64,000 bases of DNA. It comes from DASUPK01 sp963795665. Lineage in GTDB: Bacteria > Actinomycetota > Thermoleophilia > Solirubrobacterales > 70-9. Shown here in pieces: positions 61,762 to 64,000 of this stretch (positions are counted from its first letter, which is position 1; each line of letters starts with the position of its first letter). The stretch is taken from assembly GCA_963795665.1 (NCBI GenBank), contig CAWCIP010000014.1, forward strand, positions 496,001 to 560,000, written 5' to 3'. Position numbers and translations under genes: made by a program. Below the pieces are notes generated by a model that had not been told where the DNA came from, made no database searches, and saw only the letters and a list, made by a program, of their open reading frames with translations.

Positions 61762-62888
61762 TGGAGGCTGCTGCGAGCACACCCGCGATCCCCGAGGCCC
61801 TGGCGGAGGCGACCCGCCACCAGCCGCGGGCGCGCGCGGCGCTGGTGGCTGCGCTCGCCTCCCCCGGCCACGCCTACATCTTCCGGGGGCCTCGCGGCGC
61901 CGGCAAGGCCGCCGCCGCTCGGGCGTTCGCGGCCGAGCTGCTCGCCGAGGGGGCGCCGGACCCGGACGACGCGCGCCGCCGGGCGCTGATCGATCCCTCG
62001 CCGCACCCCGACCTTGCCTGGCTGCGCCCGCCCGGCGCCCAGCATCTGGTGGAGGACGTCCGCGAATCGGTGATCCGAGCGTCCAGCCTGAGCCCGGCTG
62101 AGGGGCGGCGCAGGGTGTTCGTGATCGAGGAGGCGGAGGACCTTCGCGACGAGAGCCAGAACGCGCTGCTGAAGACGCTGGAGGAGCCGGCGCCCTTCGC
62201 CCACCTGATCCTGGTCTGCTCGGAGCCCGAGCTGCTTGCCGAGACGATCATCTCCCGTTGCACGCCGATCGAGTTCGGTCCGTTGGCGCCCGACGCGGTG
62301 CTCGAGACGCTTGGTGAGGGCGAGGACGCCGCCGCGGCCGCTCGCCTCAGCGGAGGCGACGTCGAGCTCGCCCGCGTTCTCCTCGGTGAGCGCGGGGCTG
62401 CGCTCAGGGCGACCGCCGAGGCGGCCGCCCGCGCCGCCCGATCTCAGGACGCACCCCCCGAGCCCTGGCGCGCCCTCCTCGACGCCGCCAGCGAGGCTGG
62501 CCAGGAGGCGGGCGCAGAGGAGGAGCGCCGCCTGGCGGATCGGGCCGAGGCCATGGCGAAGCGCAAAGGGAAGCTGACGCGAGAGGCGACGGAGCAGGTG
62601 AAGCGCACCGAGCGCCGCGCCCGCACGCAGGCGCTCGACCTCGGGCTGGCGCTTTGCTGCGCCTGGTATCGCGACCTGGCGGCGATCGCCTCGGGGGCGG
62701 ACGAGGTCGTGCTGAACGCCGACCGCCTCGATCAGCTCGCGGAGGACGCCCAGGGGCTGGACCCCGCCGCGGCGCGCTCGGCGGTCGAGTGGGTGCTCGA
62801 CACCCGCCGGCGCCTGCGCGTCAACGTCTCCGAGGAGCTCGCCCTCGAGGCGCTCTGGCTCCGGCTGGCGGCAGCGCTGTCCCCCTGA
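61761..62888 (+). CDS. holB: DNA polymerase III delta' subunit
   Basis: A clamp-loader subunit of 375 residues. It has HAYIFRGPRGAGKAAAARAF in the Walker A position, with the usual Lys followed by Ala rather than Thr/Ser; delta' subunits often have a degenerate loop. VFVIEEAEDLRDESQNALLK and TLEEPAPFAHLILVCS (the TLEEP box) follow, and the sensor region IISRCTPIEF. The start is ATG 61761, overlapping the tmk stop. The C-terminal third is helical and poorly conserved. Confidence 0.92.
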   Translation: MEAAASTPAIPEALAEATRHQPRARAALVAALASPGHAYIFRGPRGAGKAAAARAFAAELLAEGAPDPDDARRRALIDPSPHPDLAWLRPPGAQHLVEDVRESVIRASSLSPAEGRRRVFVIEEAEDLRDESQNALLKTLEEPAPFAHLILVCSEPELLAETIISRCTPIEFGPLAPDAVLETLGEGEDAAAAARLSGGDVELARVLLGERGAALRATAEAAARAARSQDAPPEPWRALLDAASEAGQEAGAEEERRLADRAEAMAKRKGKLTREATEQVKRTERRARTQALDLGLALCCAWYRDLAAIASGADEVVLNADRLDQLAEDAQGLDPAAARSAVEWVLDTRRRLRVNVSEELALEALWLRLAAALSP

Positions 62889-62899
62889 CCTCCACCCCG

Positions 62900-62945
62900 G
62901 GGGTCAGGTCTTGCATTGCCAATGTCGTTTGCAAGACCTGACCCC
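62900..62945. repeat. 16-bp perfect inverted repeat (REP-like or terminator)
   Basis: GGGGTCAGGTCTTGCA (62900-62915) and its exact complement TGCAAGACCTGACCCC (62930-62945) flank a 14-base loop between holB and a sensor kinase gene. There is no U-run. The GGGTCAGGTCTTGCA form resembles palindromes found dispersed in bacterial genomes beside REP-associated transposases, so it may be a mobile REP-like element rather than a plain terminator. Confidence 0.6.
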
Positions 62946-62966
62946 GAGTGTGAGCAAACCGCAACA

Positions 62967-64000
62967 ATGACCGGAGCTATGACCGATAGGGGCCCGAGGG
63001 GTGGGGAGAGAGGCCGCCGGATTCCGATGCGGCTCTGGCTCGGCGCTGCTTTCGCCGGGGTCTCGCTGATCACGGCTGCGTCCGTCTACGTCTTCGTCGA
63101 CGACTCGTCGGGGCGCACGCTGCAGAGCCAGTCCGCCGACCTCGCGGTCGGCAAGACCTCCAGCCTCGCGGACAACCTGGGCAAGGCCGACAAGCTGCAC
63201 GCCGCCAACGTGCTGGCGCTGGCGAACAACGGGAACTTCGAGGCCTGGGCGGTCAACCGGCACGGCCACCCGTTCGCGCCCGGGCAGAACCTCGCGGCGC
63301 TCGCCGCCGTGCAGCAGAAGCCGGAGGCCGTCCGAGCCGCACTCGCAAACCGCCGCTACCGGGCGAGCCTGCCCGGGAACGTGACGGTTGCGGCCGTCCC
63401 GATCTTCGGCAAGGAGTTCGTGCGCGGCGCCGTGATCGTCCGCGCCGAGCCACCGCCCGCGCTGACCAGGGCCTTCGACCAGCTCCGCGGTGACCGGCTG
63501 CGGGCACTTCTGATCGCGATCGCCATCGGCGTGCTGGTCGGCTTCTTCGTGTCGTCGCTGATCGCCATCCGTGTGAGGCGGCTGGCGCACGCGGCGGAGC
63601 AGATGGCGGCCGGCCGGTTCGAGGCGCCCCTGCCGCCGGGCGGGGGCGACGAGATCGGGGACCTGACCCGCTCGCTGGACTCGATGCGCGAGGAGCTGCG
63701 CAAGACCTTCAGCATGCTCGCCACCGAGCGCGACCGCCTCTCGGCGATCTTCGATGGATTGAAGGAGGCAGTGATCGTGGTCGGGCGAGGACGGCGCCGT
63801 CCGCTTCAACAATCCGGCCGCCGCGCGGCTGGTGCGGGATGGGCAGCCCGCGGCCGCGCTGATCCCGTCGCTTCGGCGAGCGGCGGACGGCGGATCCGAC
63901 GAGATCCCGGTTCTCCTGATCGACGGGCGCGTCTACGGCGTCCAGGCCCGCCGGGTTCCGGCCGAGCACGCCGTGCTGCTGGTGGTACGCGACCGCACGG
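62967..64000 (+). CDS. Sensor histidine kinase, N-terminal part (partial, frameshifted)
   Basis: An open frame runs off the right edge. From ATG 62967 (or 62979) it has TM helix 1 (RLWLGAAFAGVSLITAASVY), an extracytoplasmic sensor of about 120 residues (GNVTVAAVPIFGKEFVRGAV), TM helix 2 (ALLIAIAIGVLVGFFVSSLI) and a HAMP domain (RRLAHAAEQMAAGRFEAPLP). A PAS-like segment (RDRLSAIFDGLKEAVIVVG) is interrupted by a slip at GGG 63783-63785. The next frame continues EDGAVRFNNPAAARLV. The order is that of PhoR/WalK-type kinases; the kinase domain is outside the window. Confidence 0.75.
   Translation, partial: MTGAMTDRGPRGGERGRRIPMRLWLGAAFAGVSLITAASVYVFVDDSSGRTLQSQSADLAVGKTSSLADNLGKADKLHAANVLALANNGNFEAWAVNRHGHPFAPGQNLAALAAVQQKPEAVRAALANRRYRASLPGNVTVAAVPIFGKEFVRGAVIVRAEPPPALTRAFDQLRGDRLRALLIAIAIGVLVGFFVSSLIAIRVRRLAHAAEQMAAGRFEAPLPPGGGDEIGDLTRSLDSMREELRKTFSMLATERDRLSAIFDGLKEAVIVVGRGRRRPLQQSGRRAAGAGWAARGRADPVASASGGRRIRRDPGSPDRRARLRRPGPPGSGRARRAAGGTRPH

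Overview
The window looks like a chromosomal segment of a high-GC actinobacterium of the class Thermoleophilia (Solirubrobacterales-like). The evidence is the GC-rich coding sequence, an acyl-CoA carboxylase epsilon subunit (an actinobacterial marker), a class II NrdJ/NrdR system, several secreted proteins of types I associate with Thermoleophilia (YANV-type N-termini, Lys/Cys-rich tails), and many starts that sit a few bases behind a TANNNT -10 box and lack a Shine-Dalgarno sequence, suggesting leaderless mRNAs. I see no rRNA, tRNA, CRISPR, prophage or insertion sequence.

Layout. 0-4 kb: succinyl-CoA ligase (sucCD), a HAD hydrolase and the biotin-carrying alpha subunit of an acyl-CoA carboxylase. 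4-10.8 kb: assimilatory sulfate reduction, with a TauE/SafE permease and an Rrf2 (CymR-like) regulator next to the operon sir-cysH-sat-cysC. A PHP phosphoesterase that could remove pAp is convergent with cysC, and the siroheme synthase these enzymes need is at 53.5 kb. 10.8-14 kb: small metabolic genes, a secreted Lys/Cys-tailed protein and dodecin. 14-18 kb: methylmalonyl-CoA mutase catalytic subunit with propionyl-CoA carboxylase beta and epsilon; with pccA at 2 kb and sucCD this covers most of propionyl-CoA to succinate. 18-29 kb: surface sugar enzymes (wecB, UDP-glucuronate decarboxylase), a MarR/VOC pair, secreted proteins, a sigma factor fused to an anti-sigma-like zinc motif, and a CaCA antiporter. 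29-36 kb: a CsoR-controlled permease with a YHS tail, two DUF4389 membrane proteins, PhzF, and a MerR-controlled DHA2 exporter. 36-41 kb: three diguanylate cyclases and a UBP-type zinc-finger protein. 41-47 kb: an ABC exporter, an isochorismatase-like hydrolase, a lipoprotein and nrdR-nrdJ. 47-53 kb: two DHA2 exporters, an XRE regulator, a hemolysin-III protein and a methyltransferase. 54-64 kb: a secreted GH31 glycosidase, a sugar epimerase, then an archaeal-type topoisomerase I beside tmk and holB, and the start of a sensor histidine kinase.

Two features stand out at the scale of the whole window. Seven of about fifteen convergent gene pairs share one CTAG as overlapping TAG stops. Reading-frame breaks are concentrated between 19 and 39 kb, mostly 1-2 base slips in short G/C runs, with two short tandem duplications (25 bp and 10 bp). 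The breaks look more like sequencing or assembly error than ordinary gene decay, because the protein families continue cleanly in the neighbouring frame. Each affected gene is annotated over its full reconstructed extent.
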